Source: JBCBDX01 sp038529265 (GTDB taxonomy: Bacteria; Pseudomonadota; Alphaproteobacteria; Rhizobiales; Rhizobiaceae). From it: a DNA stretch of 64,000 nucleotides. Numbering within the stretch: position 1 is the stretch's first letter; the number at the start of each line of letters is the position of its first letter. Shown here piece after piece: positions 1 through 8,169 of this stretch. A model generated the notes under the pieces. The model was not told the DNA's origin. It saw only the letters and a list, made by a program, of their open reading frames with translations, and ran no database searches. Made by a program: the position numbers and the translations under genes. Where the stretch lies: the NCBI GenBank assembly GCA_038529265.1, contig JBCBDX010000011.1:1-64000 (forward strand), given 5' to 3'.

Positions 1-957
1 GCAGCTGGCACAGGCTATTTCTACATCCCAGGCACAGAAACTTGCCTGCAGATTTCTGGTGAAGTCATCTACAAAATCGGTTTCCGGAACACGCCATCGC
101 AGGAGCCTGTAATTATTCGCGACGACGATGGTAATATCATCGGTGAAAATGATGGCGTCCAGAATGGTTGGGAAAAAGAGTACGAAATTTCTTTGGACTT
201 CAACACATGGCGTGACACTGAGTACGGCGATCTGACAACATCCATCCAGTTGGGTGCATCTGACTCCACGATTGGTGCAGCCACAGAAAGCGTATTAGTT
301 GATGCTGGTGTTGCGGTAAATGAAGCGTTCATTACTCTCGGCGGCCTGACAATCGGTTATACCGACTCATTCTATCCAGGCGGTCTTGGTGCTTCTGACC
401 TTGACGCTGAAGGCCCAGACACGGGCATCATCGGCTACACAGTCGACTTTGGTAATGGTTCTTTCGGTATCGCACTTGAAGATGACGGTAACGTTGACTG
501 GATTCCTGCGATTGTTGGTGTTGTGTCTGCTGAGTTTGGCGATGTAAGCGTTGCTGCAGCGGCAGTTTATGACGATACCGACGATTTTTGGGGCGCTCAG
601 GTGCATCTTGCGTACTCAGCAGGTCCGCTTACAGTTGACGCTTCTGCACAATACTCTGACGGTTCAACTCCACCATTCCCGGGCCTTGGAGCGTCAGCTT
701 ACTCTGCTGATTATGAGTGGGTCCTTGGCCTTGGCATGGACTATGATGTGAATTCACAACTGACTGTCTTTGCCGGTCTTGACTATGGTATCGATCAATT
801 CGGTACAGCTGGTAATGATGACTTCCTCGTGGAGGTTGGTGCTGACTACGAACTCGTGGACGGTTTCACAGTTGGTTTCCAAGCTGATTTTTCCACGGTT
901 AACACCGGTTCCTTCGACTTCGAAGACGCTGAAATCACATTCACACGTTCTTTCTAA
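1..957 (+). CDS. Omp2b-type porin, 3' part (5' end outside window)
   Basis: Outer-membrane general porin of the alphaproteobacterial Porin_2 (Omp2b/RopA) family, a trimeric beta-barrel for small hydrophilic solutes. Frame 1 is open from the first base and opens with GTGYFYIPGTETCLQISG, which matches the conserved porin N-terminus 'FYIPGTDTCLRIGG', so only the signal peptide and a few mature residues are missing. The rest is glycine/aspartate-rich alternating beta-strand sequence ending in the aromatic C-terminal strand ITFTRSF with terminal Phe, the usual BAM recognition signal. Stop TAA at 955-957, followed by a good terminator. The family assignment is strong; substrate selectivity is unknown. 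Confidence 0.9.
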   Translation, partial: AAGTGYFYIPGTETCLQISGEVIYKIGFRNTPSQEPVIIRDDDGNIIGENDGVQNGWEKEYEISLDFNTWRDTEYGDLTTSIQLGASDSTIGAATESVLVDAGVAVNEAFITLGGLTIGYTDSFYPGGLGASDLDAEGPDTGIIGYTVDFGNGSFGIALEDDGNVDWIPAIVGVVSAEFGDVSVAAAAVYDDTDDFWGAQVHLAYSAGPLTVDASAQYSDGSTPPFPGLGASAYSADYEWVLGLGMDYDVNSQLTVFAGLDYGIDQFGTAGNDDFLVEVGADYELVDGFTVGFQADFSTVNTGSFDFEDAEITFTRSF

Positions 958-982
958 TCTGATCCGTCAGATTTGAACGTTA

Positions 983-1010
983 GGCTTGGCGGTTATCCGC
1001 CGAGCCTTTT
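983..1010 (+). terminator. Intrinsic terminator of the porin gene
   Basis: Arms GGCTTGGCGG (983-992) and CCGCCGAGCC (997-1006) pair over 10 bp with one G-U wobble around a TTAT loop, followed by TTTT. It sits 25 bases after the porin stop codon. Confidence 0.8.
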
Positions 1011-1092
1011 CGTAAAACGATTAACAGTCTGTAACACAATTATTCTTGACCAGCATGGGGCAATGTTGAACTGAGGAGGCTAGGGGCTCTTC

Positions 1093-1968
1093 ATGAACAT
1101 TGTACCGCAATTTCGCATTCGCGACTTATACGAAAAGTATGGCCATTTGTTATGGGAAAATAACAAGCATGGTCAGAATGCAGGGGCGTTCCTCCATGAG
1201 ATTGAAGATATCACCAGAAGAAATGGCGTCGACTTCCGTCAGAACGCCGCTGTCGATACCATCATCACGGACTTGCGCCGAAAAGGTAATTCAAACGCAA
1301 CGATAAATCGAAAGCTCGCCGCTTATTTCAAACTTTTGAGAAAAGCCGAGCGTGATGGATTGATCATGAAGTTGCCGGCCTATGTTCGACTGCCCGAAAA
1401 GAAAGGGCGTGTTCGTTATCTCTCCTTGCAGGAAGAGGCTCGCATCTTTGCGTCCATGAAAGCGCGGAGCGAGCAGTGTTTTCATCTTTGCGAGTTTTTG
1501 GTGGATACCGGCGCGCGTGTCGGTGAAGCACTATCTTTGAAGCATGCTGATGTTGCCGATGGCGCGGCGACTTTCTGGATCACCAAATCCGGACGTAGCC
1601 GCACCGTACCACTGACAAAAAGAGCCCAAGCGTCGGTCGAGCGCTATGCCGCCAATCCCGTTGGACCTTTTTCAAACATTCAGTATCAAAAACTGCGCTA
1701 TCATTGGCATGAAGTGAAAAGGTCCTGTTCTCTGGAAGCTGACAAGGAACTTGTCCTTCACACCTTGCGCCATACTTGTGCGACCCGTCTTGTCAAAGCT
1801 GGTATCGATCTGCGGCGCGTTCAGATGTTTCTTGGCCACCAAACAATCCAGATGACACTCCGCTATGCGCACTTGGCCACCAAAGACCTCGATCAATGTG
1901 CGCTGGCTTTGGAGCGGCAAGTGGAAAACACGGAGACTGATGCGTCACCCGAATTTGAAGACGCCTAA
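1093..1968 (+). CDS. Tyrosine recombinase/integrase, XerC/D size
   Basis: Site-specific DNA strand-exchange enzyme of the lambda-integrase family. It has an N-terminal SAM-like DNA-binding region (about residues 10-95) and a catalytic domain (105-275) with every active-site residue visible: R142 (GARVGEAL), K165 on the beta-hairpin (ITKSGRSR), H223 and R226 (HTLRHTCATRL), H249 (LGHQ) and nucleophile Y258 (MTLRYAHL). Length 291 matches XerC/XerD rather than large phage integrases. AGGAGG at 1074-1079 and GGGG at 1083-1086 precede the ATG. No tRNA, excisionase or repeated att-like sequence is visible beside it, so it is either a resident recombinase or the remnant of a lost element. The stop overlaps the convergent neighbour's stop by 4 bases. 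Confidence 0.88.
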   Translation: MNIVPQFRIRDLYEKYGHLLWENNKHGQNAGAFLHEIEDITRRNGVDFRQNAAVDTIITDLRRKGNSNATINRKLAAYFKLLRKAERDGLIMKLPAYVRLPEKKGRVRYLSLQEEARIFASMKARSEQCFHLCEFLVDTGARVGEALSLKHADVADGAATFWITKSGRSRTVPLTKRAQASVERYAANPVGPFSNIQYQKLRYHWHEVKRSCSLEADKELVLHTLRHTCATRLVKAGIDLRRVQMFLGHQTIQMTLRYAHLATKDLDQCALALERQVENTETDASPEFEDA

Positions 1969-2972
1969 TTTTGAATGAGCGCATTTTCCCACTCCAAAAG
2001 GAATTTGCTGCGCTTCAAGTTATCCAGAAAGGTCATCAACGCTGGTTCCAGGGCAATTTTGGCAGCATCCGAAGCACTGCCTCCTTCGTCCAGCGATGGC
2101 AATGTGCCTAACCCATCTGTGCGATTTGCCTGATAGGTGAGCAGAAATCGCACAAATCTCTGAGCGGCATCTGGTTGCCGCGACTCTCTCGAAATAAATG
2201 CCGTACGCATCATGGTCGTTGAAAAGTCATCGGGCACAATAATTTCGAGCGTATCTTTGCTTTCTGTGCGTGCGTTGGCATAACTGCCTAGAACATTGTA
2301 TGCGACAGCAATCGTTCCGTCTGTCAAATCATCAATCATTTCGCCAGAGCAGCAGTAGAGTTGCACATCAAGGCTGCCCATAACTTCCATGAGGCGCCAG
2401 AAAGTCTCCGAGGCTCGGGCATCTTGCGTTGCAAAGAGATACCCGAGGCCTGATCGCCGAACATCATAGGTGCCGACACGGTTCTGAAAAATATCTGGCC
2501 TGGAACGCAACGCTTGGATGAGCTCTTGTCTGGATGCCGGAATGGGCAAACCTTCAAAAGCTTGCCTGTTAACAACAATGGTCGCCGGCTCTGACGTGAA
2601 TGCGAACAGGCTTCGCCGCCACTGCGCCCAGTCCGGCAGATTAATGTCATCAACGGTCAGGGCATAGCCATCGTTTGTCAGCTTCAGCTGCAGATCCATG
2701 GCGCTGGAAATGGCGATATCAAACGCCTCGGGGTTTTCACGGAAACGCTTGTCGATGTCTGCTGTTCCTGTCACCAGATATTCAATGGCAACATCCGGAT
2801 TGCTCTCAACAAAAGCAATGATCAGTGGCTCAAACAGCGCGGTATCTGTGCTGGAAATAATACGCAGCGTTACAGTCGCAGAGGCCTCATTAAAACTTCG
2901 CTGATCTTCCCAACCCTGAGCCCATGCAAATTGGCACACAAAGACGAGCACTAAAGTAACAGCGTTACGCAT
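1965..2972 (-). CDS. Orphan periplasmic solute-binding protein linked to a TctDE system
   Basis: Extracellular solute-binding protein of the class II (iron/2-aminophosphonate-like) type. N-terminal signal peptide (MRNAVTLVLVFVCQFAWAQG, cleavage after AWA about residue 18), then a binding-protein fold beginning LRIISSTDTALFEPLI. There is no ABC permease or ATPase next to it. Instead it overlaps the start side of the histidine kinase gene by 22 bases (2951-2972) and is the last gene of the tctD-tctE-SBP unit. That context suggests a co-sensor that presents ligand to the kinase in the periplasm rather than a transport component; this is inference. CC at about residues 205-206 may form a disulfide. 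The ligand is unknown. Confidence 0.8.
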   Translation of the reverse strand: MRNAVTLVLVFVCQFAWAQGWEDQRSFNEASATVTLRIISSTDTALFEPLIIAFVESNPDVAIEYLVTGTADIDKRFRENPEAFDIAISSAMDLQLKLTNDGYALTVDDINLPDWAQWRRSLFAFTSEPATIVVNRQAFEGLPIPASRQELIQALRSRPDIFQNRVGTYDVRRSGLGYLFATQDARASETFWRLMEVMGSLDVQLYCCSGEMIDDLTDGTIAVAYNVLGSYANARTESKDTLEIIVPDDFSTTMMRTAFISRESRQPDAAQRFVRFLLTYQANRTDGLGTLPSLDEGGSASDAAKIALEPALMTFLDNLKRSKFLLEWENALIQN

Positions 2973-4315
2973 GCGCCACCCTCTGTCCGGTTATTCAGTT
3001 CTAACTTGCCGCCATGCGCGACAGCCACATCTTCGGCGATTGTCAGCCCAAGGCCCGATCCTATGGTGTCCTTGGCGTTGTTCCCACGGCGAAAACGCGC
3101 CGTCAGTGCAGAAATTTCTTTTTTCGGAAAGCCAGGCCCGTTGTCACAAACCGAGATTTTTGGTGTTTTTTCATATTCAACTGTAACTTCGATCAAGCTT
3201 TCGGTAGGCCCATACTTCATTGCGTTGTCGATCAAGTTGCGTACTGCATTTTGTATCAAAATCGGATCGCCGAAATAGGGAAGTGGTGGGGTTGCATTAA
3301 GCACCAGTCTGAGATCACGCATCTCGGCAATTGGTGTCAGCCTGGTGACCAACTCATCTACCAACTCAACCAGATCAATTTCTTCTCGTTCCAGATGATC
3401 GGCGCGAAAGGTGATCATTGCATGATCGAGGAGCTGACCCGCGGCACGGGAACTTTCATCAATGGCTTTGATCATGGAACGCATAGCGTCCCGGTTCTCT
3501 TCCCTATCGACCCGCTGTAGCGTTGCTTCAGCATAGGAGCGCACCGTTGCTAGCGGTGTACGCACCCTGTGAGCCGCTTCTGCGATGAAGTCCTCGGATT
3601 GGCTTAAGGAATGATCTAGTCGACCCATCAGTGAATTTAATGAATTGACCAGTGGCGCCATTTCTTGGGGAACGGGATTTTCAAATGGGCGCAAGTCTTG
3701 TGGCCCACGCCGCGTGACAGAATTGGTCAGCCGGTCCAGTTGGCCCATTGAGGCGGTGGTTGCCCAAACAGAAAGTGCCGCTGCAAGAGCAAAAAAGCCA
3801 AGACCAAGGAGTGCAGCGTTGCGAGAAATTTGAGCGAGGGTCTGCGACAGAGAATCCTGTGTCTGAGCCAAAACGACTTGGATTTCCAGTCTTTGGTTGG
3901 AGCCAATTAACGTGCGATTTCCGCTAATCTTTCGCACGTTGACCCCGCGAATGGTGCTGGACTGAACCAGCGGCTCTTCAAGCCTGCTTTCAGCGGAAAA
4001 CGCAACGTCTTCATATCCTGATAGAAATACTCCGTCCTGAAAGATGGCATAGAAAACGCGATCATCTTGCGGTGTGCTAAGCATCGAAAAGGCTGAGTAA
4101 GGCAAATCGAGTTCAAGGGCTCCGTTGCGTATCGCTGCCGCATCGAGAATAGAGGAAACGGATGCTTTTAAAATGCTATCCTGGCCCTGCTGCGCGACTT
4201 GAATCGCATAGTTGCGCACCAGGAGAAACAATAGCAGGCCCAGCGCGGCGGCACCGCCAATCAACGTAAGTACCAGCCTGGTTCTGAGCGAGCCTGAAAC
4301 GACCGGTTTAGTCAT
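2951..4315 (-). CDS. tctE: Sensor histidine kinase, TctE type
   Basis: Membrane histidine kinase of the tricarboxylate-responsive TctD/TctE system. Transmembrane helix 1 about residues 14-33, periplasmic sensor domain 34-165, helix 2 at 167-187, then HAMP-like linker. The HisKA H-box is EAAHRVRTPLATVRSY with phospho-acceptor H249. The HATPase domain has the N-box NLIDNAMKYG (360-369), G1 box VCDNGPGFP (389-397) and G2 box GSGLGLTIAEDV. It overlaps the response regulator gene by 8 bases and the binding-protein gene by 22, so the three are translationally coupled. The TctE name rests on the divergent tctCBA operon and domain layout; the exact ligand is inferred. Confidence 0.87.
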   Translation of the reverse strand: MTKPVVSGSLRTRLVLTLIGGAAALGLLLFLLVRNYAIQVAQQGQDSILKASVSSILDAAAIRNGALELDLPYSAFSMLSTPQDDRVFYAIFQDGVFLSGYEDVAFSAESRLEEPLVQSSTIRGVNVRKISGNRTLIGSNQRLEIQVVLAQTQDSLSQTLAQISRNAALLGLGFFALAAALSVWATTASMGQLDRLTNSVTRRGPQDLRPFENPVPQEMAPLVNSLNSLMGRLDHSLSQSEDFIAEAAHRVRTPLATVRSYAEATLQRVDREENRDAMRSMIKAIDESSRAAGQLLDHAMITFRADHLEREEIDLVELVDELVTRLTPIAEMRDLRLVLNATPPLPYFGDPILIQNAVRNLIDNAMKYGPTESLIEVTVEYEKTPKISVCDNGPGFPKKEISALTARFRRGNNAKDTIGSGLGLTIAEDVAVAHGGKLELNNRTEGGACVTLLL

Positions 4316-4979
4316 GTTGATCCAGACGATAGCCTAAGCCGCGAAGTGTCGTGATCCTAAGTCTGGAGGGCTTCAAGTGCTTTCTGAGGCGGCCCACATA
4401 CACTTCAATCGCGTTTTCCGACACATTATCGTCCAACGAATAGAGCCGGTCAGCCAGCTTGTGTTTGGAGAATATCTGCCCTGGTGTGTTGAGGAACACT
4501 TCCAGAAGACGAAGCTCTCGATTGCGTAAAGTCACCGGTCGGCCCTCGACCGAAAAGTGCCCTGCGACTGGATCAAAAACTACACCACCCAGTTCAACTA
4601 TGGATTTGGAGTTGCCGGACTTGCGTCTCAAAACGGCGCGACAGCGCGCTTCAAGCTCAGCGTGGTCAAAAGGCTTTGTTACATAGTCATCAGCGCCCAG
4701 ATCGAGTGATCCAATACGGTCGGAAACCTGGCTGCGGGCCGTCAAAACAATGACCGGTGTGTCAAAATCGCTTGCGCGATGCTGGCGCAGGAATGTGCGT
4801 CCATCTCCATCGGGCAGCATGATATCAAGCAAAATTAGATCATAATCGCCAGTTGCAACAAAGGCAGATGCATCGTCCAATTTCGCTGCATGATCAATGA
4901 CATGGCCATCAAGGCGCATCCGCGAAACGATCGCGGTCGCCAGGTCCTTGTTATCTTCGACCAGAAGAAACTTCATCAT
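4308..4979 (-). CDS. tctD: OmpR/PhoB-family response regulator, TctD type
   Basis: DNA-binding response regulator. Receiver domain residues 1-118 with acidic pocket E8-D9, phospho-acceptor D52 (LILLDIMLPD), T80 and K102 (DYVTKPF); C-terminal winged helix about 128-220 with the usual LRNRELRLLE and SENAIEVYVGRLRKHL stretches. First gene of its unit, divergent from tctC across a 104-base intergenic region that contains tandem AGGTT repeats 11 bp apart, the spacing OmpR-family regulators use. The second Met (4976) is an equally possible start. It likely activates tctCBA and the downstream CoA-transferase and lyase genes. Confidence 0.88.
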   Translation of the reverse strand: MMKFLLVEDNKDLATAIVSRMRLDGHVIDHAAKLDDASAFVATGDYDLILLDIMLPDGDGRTFLRQHRASDFDTPVIVLTARSQVSDRIGSLDLGADDYVTKPFDHAELEARCRAVLRRKSGNSKSIVELGGVVFDPVAGHFSVEGRPVTLRNRELRLLEVFLNTPGQIFSKHKLADRLYSLDDNVSENAIEVYVGRLRKHLKPSRLRITTLRGLGYRLDQHD

Positions 4980-5000
4980 CCCTCGACGCGAAAATTCGTT

Positions 5001-5030
5001 TTTGACAGGTTTGTGTCAGGTTGGCATGTT
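5001..5030 (+). promoter_or_regulatory. Probable tctC promoter with tandem TctD-like repeats
   Basis: A consensus -35 TTGACA (5002-5007) is followed after 17 bases by a weak -10 CATGTT (5025-5030). The direct repeats CAGGTTTG (5006-5013) and CAGGTTGG (5017-5024) are 11 bp apart, one helical turn, as expected for a tandem OmpR-type regulator dimer. The repeats occupy the spacer, which would give repression or promoter remodelling rather than simple upstream activation. This is inferred from sequence alone. Confidence 0.45.
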
Positions 5031-5040
5031 TAGCTTACGG

Positions 5041-5066
5041 CAACTGAGCCGCGTAGCGCTCAGTTG
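5041..5066 (+). promoter_or_regulatory. Stem-loop in the tctC 5' leader
   Basis: Perfect 9-bp inverted repeat CAACTGAGC (5041-5049) and GCTCAGTTG (5058-5066) around an 8-base loop, ending 6 bases before the GGGAGGAA ribosome site (5073-5080) of tctC. There is no T tract, so it is not a terminator. It may stabilise the messenger or act as a second regulator site in DNA. Confidence 0.55.
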
Positions 5067-5083
5067 TCAAATGGGAGGAAATT

Positions 5084-6073
5084 ATGAAGACCATAAAACT
5101 AGGTCGCCGCGCATTCGTGGCGGCGGCAACTGCTGCGGCAGTGGCATTGACAGCGCCGGCCATGGCTGGTGGCCACCAAGTCGTTGAAAAACTGCACTTT
5201 GTGATCCCCGGCGGCGCAGGCGGCGGCTGGGATGGAACCGCCCGCGGCACTGGTGAAGCGCTAACCGAATCAGGCCTAGTCGGCTCCGCATCATACGAAA
5301 ACATGTCTGGTGGCGGTGGCGGTAAGGCCATTGGCTACATGATCGAAAATGCAGACAGCCTGCACGACACGCTGATGGTGAACTCTACACCAATCGTCAT
5401 CCGCTCTCTCACAGGCGTCTTTCCCCACAACTTCCGTGATCTGACGTTGGTTGCCGGTACAATCGGTGACTATGCAGCAATCGTTGCGCCAGCCGACAGT
5501 GAACTGAACAACATGGCTGATCTGCTTGCCGCCTACCAGGCAGCGCCAAATGATACAGCTATTGGCGGTGGCTCAGTGCCGGGCGGCATGGATCACCTTG
5601 TTGCGGCAATGGTGATGAAGGCGGCGGGTGAAGACCCAACTGGCGTTAAGTACATTCCATATGATGCTGGCGGTAAGGCCATGGCTGCCCTTCTGTCCGG
5701 TGAGATCAAGGCGCTTTCAACAGGCTTCTCTGAAGCGGTCGCATTGGCCCAGCAAGGCGAAGTGAAAATTCTTGGCGTAACTGCTGATGCTCGCGTTGGT
5801 GCGTTTGAAGATGCAATGACAATGAAAGAGCAGGGCATCGACACCACTTTCGTCAATTGGCGCGGTTTCTTTGCTGCTCCTGGTCTGCCTGAAGACAAAT
5901 TGGCAATGTACCAAGATGCGATTGCAAAAATGTACGACACCGATGAGTGGGAAGCTGTCCGTGCCCGCAATGGCTGGGTAAACATCCACAATCCCGGTGA
6001 TGACTTCCAATCTTTCTTGGAAAACCAGGAACAGGTCATTGGTGACCTGATGAAGGAACTCGGGTTCCTTTGA
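5084..6073 (+). CDS. tctC: TctC-type tripartite tricarboxylate transporter binding protein
   Basis: Periplasmic receptor of a tripartite tricarboxylate transporter (TTT family), which delivers citrate or related carboxylates to the TctAB membrane pair. The N-terminus reads LGRRAFVAAATAAAVALTAP with AMA cleavage near residue 28; the RR-x-F pattern makes Tat export possible. The mature domain begins LHFVIPGGAGGGWDGTAR, the conserved carboxylate-binding start of this family, and 329 residues is normal length. GGGAGGAA stands 4 bases before the ATG. It heads the run tctC-tctB-tctA-CoA transferase-lyase and is divergent from tctD. The actual ligand cannot be read from sequence; TctC relatives also bind aromatic and dicarboxylic acids. 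Confidence 0.88.
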   Translation: MKTIKLGRRAFVAAATAAAVALTAPAMAGGHQVVEKLHFVIPGGAGGGWDGTARGTGEALTESGLVGSASYENMSGGGGGKAIGYMIENADSLHDTLMVNSTPIVIRSLTGVFPHNFRDLTLVAGTIGDYAAIVAPADSELNNMADLLAAYQAAPNDTAIGGGSVPGGMDHLVAAMVMKAAGEDPTGVKYIPYDAGGKAMAALLSGEIKALSTGFSEAVALAQQGEVKILGVTADARVGAFEDAMTMKEQGIDTTFVNWRGFFAAPGLPEDKLAMYQDAIAKMYDTDEWEAVRARNGWVNIHNPGDDFQSFLENQEQVIGDLMKELGFL

Positions 6074-6156
6074 TCTTTCCAAAATAAACAACAGTTTGCG
6101 TCGGCTGCAAATTCGTAGCCGACGCATCATCCGGGTGCCAGGGGAGGGGCACACAG

Positions 6157-6648
6157 ATGGCGTTAGATCGTTGGATAGCCCTGATAATATTGGGCATTAC
6201 ATGCGCATATGGATATGCGGCCTTTTTCACCATGGACCAGTTGCTGCCGCCCTTTATGCAGCGCAATCCAATCTGGCCGAGCACCTTCCCAAAAGTACTG
6301 TCGATCCTCGCGATCATCACATCGCTCATCATTGTTTTGGGTCTTGAAAAGTCGGACAAGCCGCGTGACGAAGACCCGTCCATGATCGTCTACCGCAAGC
6401 TTGCCGGGTATGATTTGAAAAGTGCGGGCCTGCTTCTGGCCCTCATGGTGCTCTATGCACTGGCGTTGCGCCCCGCCGGTTTTCTGCTTTCGACAGTCGG
6501 GTTCATGACCATCGGCGCCATGATCCTTGGCGAACGCAAACTGCATTATCTGATACCGATTGCTGCGGTCGCTGCTGGCGTTGTCTGGTATCTCGTTGAG
6601 GGCGTGCTGGGTATTTTCCTGCGTCCGCTACCGTTTTTTCTGGGGTGA
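6157..6648 (+). CDS. tctB: TctB, small membrane subunit of the tricarboxylate transporter
   Basis: Small, poorly conserved integral membrane subunit of the TTT transporter. 163 residues with four hydrophobic helices at about 7-27, 44-65, 88-110 and 125-158. The charged loop between helices 2 and 3 (EKSDKPRDEDP) is typical. A GGGGAGGGG ribosome site lies just upstream of the ATG. It is 83 bases after tctC and only 3 bases before tctA, the invariant order of this transporter family. Confidence 0.85.
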   Translation: MALDRWIALIILGITCAYGYAAFFTMDQLLPPFMQRNPIWPSTFPKVLSILAIITSLIIVLGLEKSDKPRDEDPSMIVYRKLAGYDLKSAGLLLALMVLYALALRPAGFLLSTVGFMTIGAMILGERKLHYLIPIAAVAAGVVWYLVEGVLGIFLRPLPFFLG

Positions 6649-6651
6649 CCG

Positions 6652-8169
6652 ATGCTTGAAGGACTGCTCATTGGCCTTTCAACGGCCTTTTCCATCCAAA
6701 ACCTGTTAATGGTCATTGGCGGGTGTCTCATCGGCACCTTTATCGGCATGCTTCCGGGTCTTGGGCCGATGTCCATTATCGCGATTATGATTCCCGTCGC
6801 GATCTCTATGGGTGATCCGTCAGCAGCGCTGATTCTGTTGGCGGGTGTTTACTATGGCGCGATTTTTGGTGGTTCCACATCGTCCATTTTGTTGAATGCT
6901 CCCGGCGTTGCCGGCACGGTGGCATCGAGCTTTGACGGCTACCCCATGGCCCGTAAAGGCCAAGCGGGTAAAGCGCTCACAATTGCTGCGATTGCCTCAT
7001 TTCTGGGCGGCACTGTCGGCGCGATCTTATTGATGATTTTCGCACCGATGCTGTCATCCGTCGCGCTGCTATTTCACTCGGCAGAGTATTTTGCGCTGAT
7101 GGTAGTTGGCTTGTCGGCCATCGCTGCTTTTGCGGGCACCGGACAGGTGGCAAAAGCAATTTTAATGACGCTCGTCGGCCTTATGATGGCAACAGTTGGC
7201 GAGGGCGCACTTTTCAATATGCCGCGTTTCACCATGGGCATGATGGATTTGCAGTCCGGTTTCTCTTTCATTACGCTCGCAATGGCGATGTTCGCGCTGC
7301 CGGAAGCGCTATATCTTGTGATGGATCGTAAGCGCAGCAGCCCCGGTGGCGAGACCGGCAAAATCGAAAACCTACGTATCTCGCGCTCTGAAGCAAAAGC
7401 GATTGCACCGGTTATCGGCCGTCAGTCCGTGCAGGGCTTTTTCATTGGCGTGTTGCCCGGTGCTGGCGCGACAATCGCATCTTTCCTTGGCTATGCCGTG
7501 GAACGGAATATCGCCAAAGAGGAAGAGCAGAAAGAGTTTGGCCAAGGCTCGGTCAAGGGCTTGGCTGCACCAGAAACAGCCAATAATGCCGCTTGCACCG
7601 GTTCATTCGTTCCACTCTTGACACTTGGCATTCCCGGATCCGGTACCACTGCGATCCTGCTTGGGGCGCTAATTGCGCTGAACGTCACACCTGGGCCACG
7701 GCTGATGACGGAATCGCCCGACATTTTCTGGGCGGTGATCATCTCCATGTATATCGGCAATCTGGTGCTTTTGGTCCTTAATTTGCCGCTCATTCCGTAC
7801 ATCGCCAAAGTGCTGACAATTCCGCGCAACTATCTGATTCCGTTTATTTTATTCTTCACGCTGATGGGCGCTTATATCGGTCAAAACAACGCTACCGAGC
7901 TGTTGATTCTTGTCGGGCTTGGCATTTGCGCAACCATCCTTCGGTTTGCAGATTATCCCTTGGCACCGCTCCTGATTGGCTTCATCCTGGGGTCCATGCT
8001 GGAAGACAATTTCTCACGTTCAATGCAATTGGCCGACGGTTGGGGCTTTATTCTGGATCGCCCGATGACACTGGGTTTGCTGATTATTGCGGCATTGTTG
8101 GTCTTGATCCCGAGCTACCGTGCACGTCGCGCCAAGGCACGCCAGGCCGGCGTCGCCGATGGGGACTAA
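6652..8169 (+). CDS. tctA: TctA, large membrane subunit of the tricarboxylate transporter
   Basis: Large channel-forming permease of the TTT family, 505 residues with about eleven or twelve transmembrane helices. Family signatures are visible: GTFIGMLPGLGPMSIIA near residue 25, YYGAIFGGSTSSILLN near 65, FFIGVLPGAGATIASFLGY near 263 and SFVPLLTLGIPGSGTTAI near 318, the two GLGP/GIPGS-type motifs thought to line the substrate site. Works with the TctC receptor and TctB, driven by an ion gradient. The downstream CoA-transferase start lies inside its last codons, indicating one transcript. Confidence 0.93.
   Translation: MLEGLLIGLSTAFSIQNLLMVIGGCLIGTFIGMLPGLGPMSIIAIMIPVAISMGDPSAALILLAGVYYGAIFGGSTSSILLNAPGVAGTVASSFDGYPMARKGQAGKALTIAAIASFLGGTVGAILLMIFAPMLSSVALLFHSAEYFALMVVGLSAIAAFAGTGQVAKAILMTLVGLMMATVGEGALFNMPRFTMGMMDLQSGFSFITLAMAMFALPEALYLVMDRKRSSPGGETGKIENLRISRSEAKAIAPVIGRQSVQGFFIGVLPGAGATIASFLGYAVERNIAKEEEQKEFGQGSVKGLAAPETANNAACTGSFVPLLTLGIPGSGTTAILLGALIALNVTPGPRLMTESPDIFWAVIISMYIGNLVLLVLNLPLIPYIAKVLTIPRNYLIPFILFFTLMGAYIGQNNATELLILVGLGICATILRFADYPLAPLLIGFILGSMLEDNFSRSMQLADGWGFILDRPMTLGLLIIAALLVLIPSYRARRAKARQAGVADGD

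Noticed and set aside
5023..5040. Possible sigma-54 promoter before tctC (TTGGCATGTTTAGC)
   Set aside because: GG and GC are 8, not 10, bases apart; the TTGACA-based promoter fits better.
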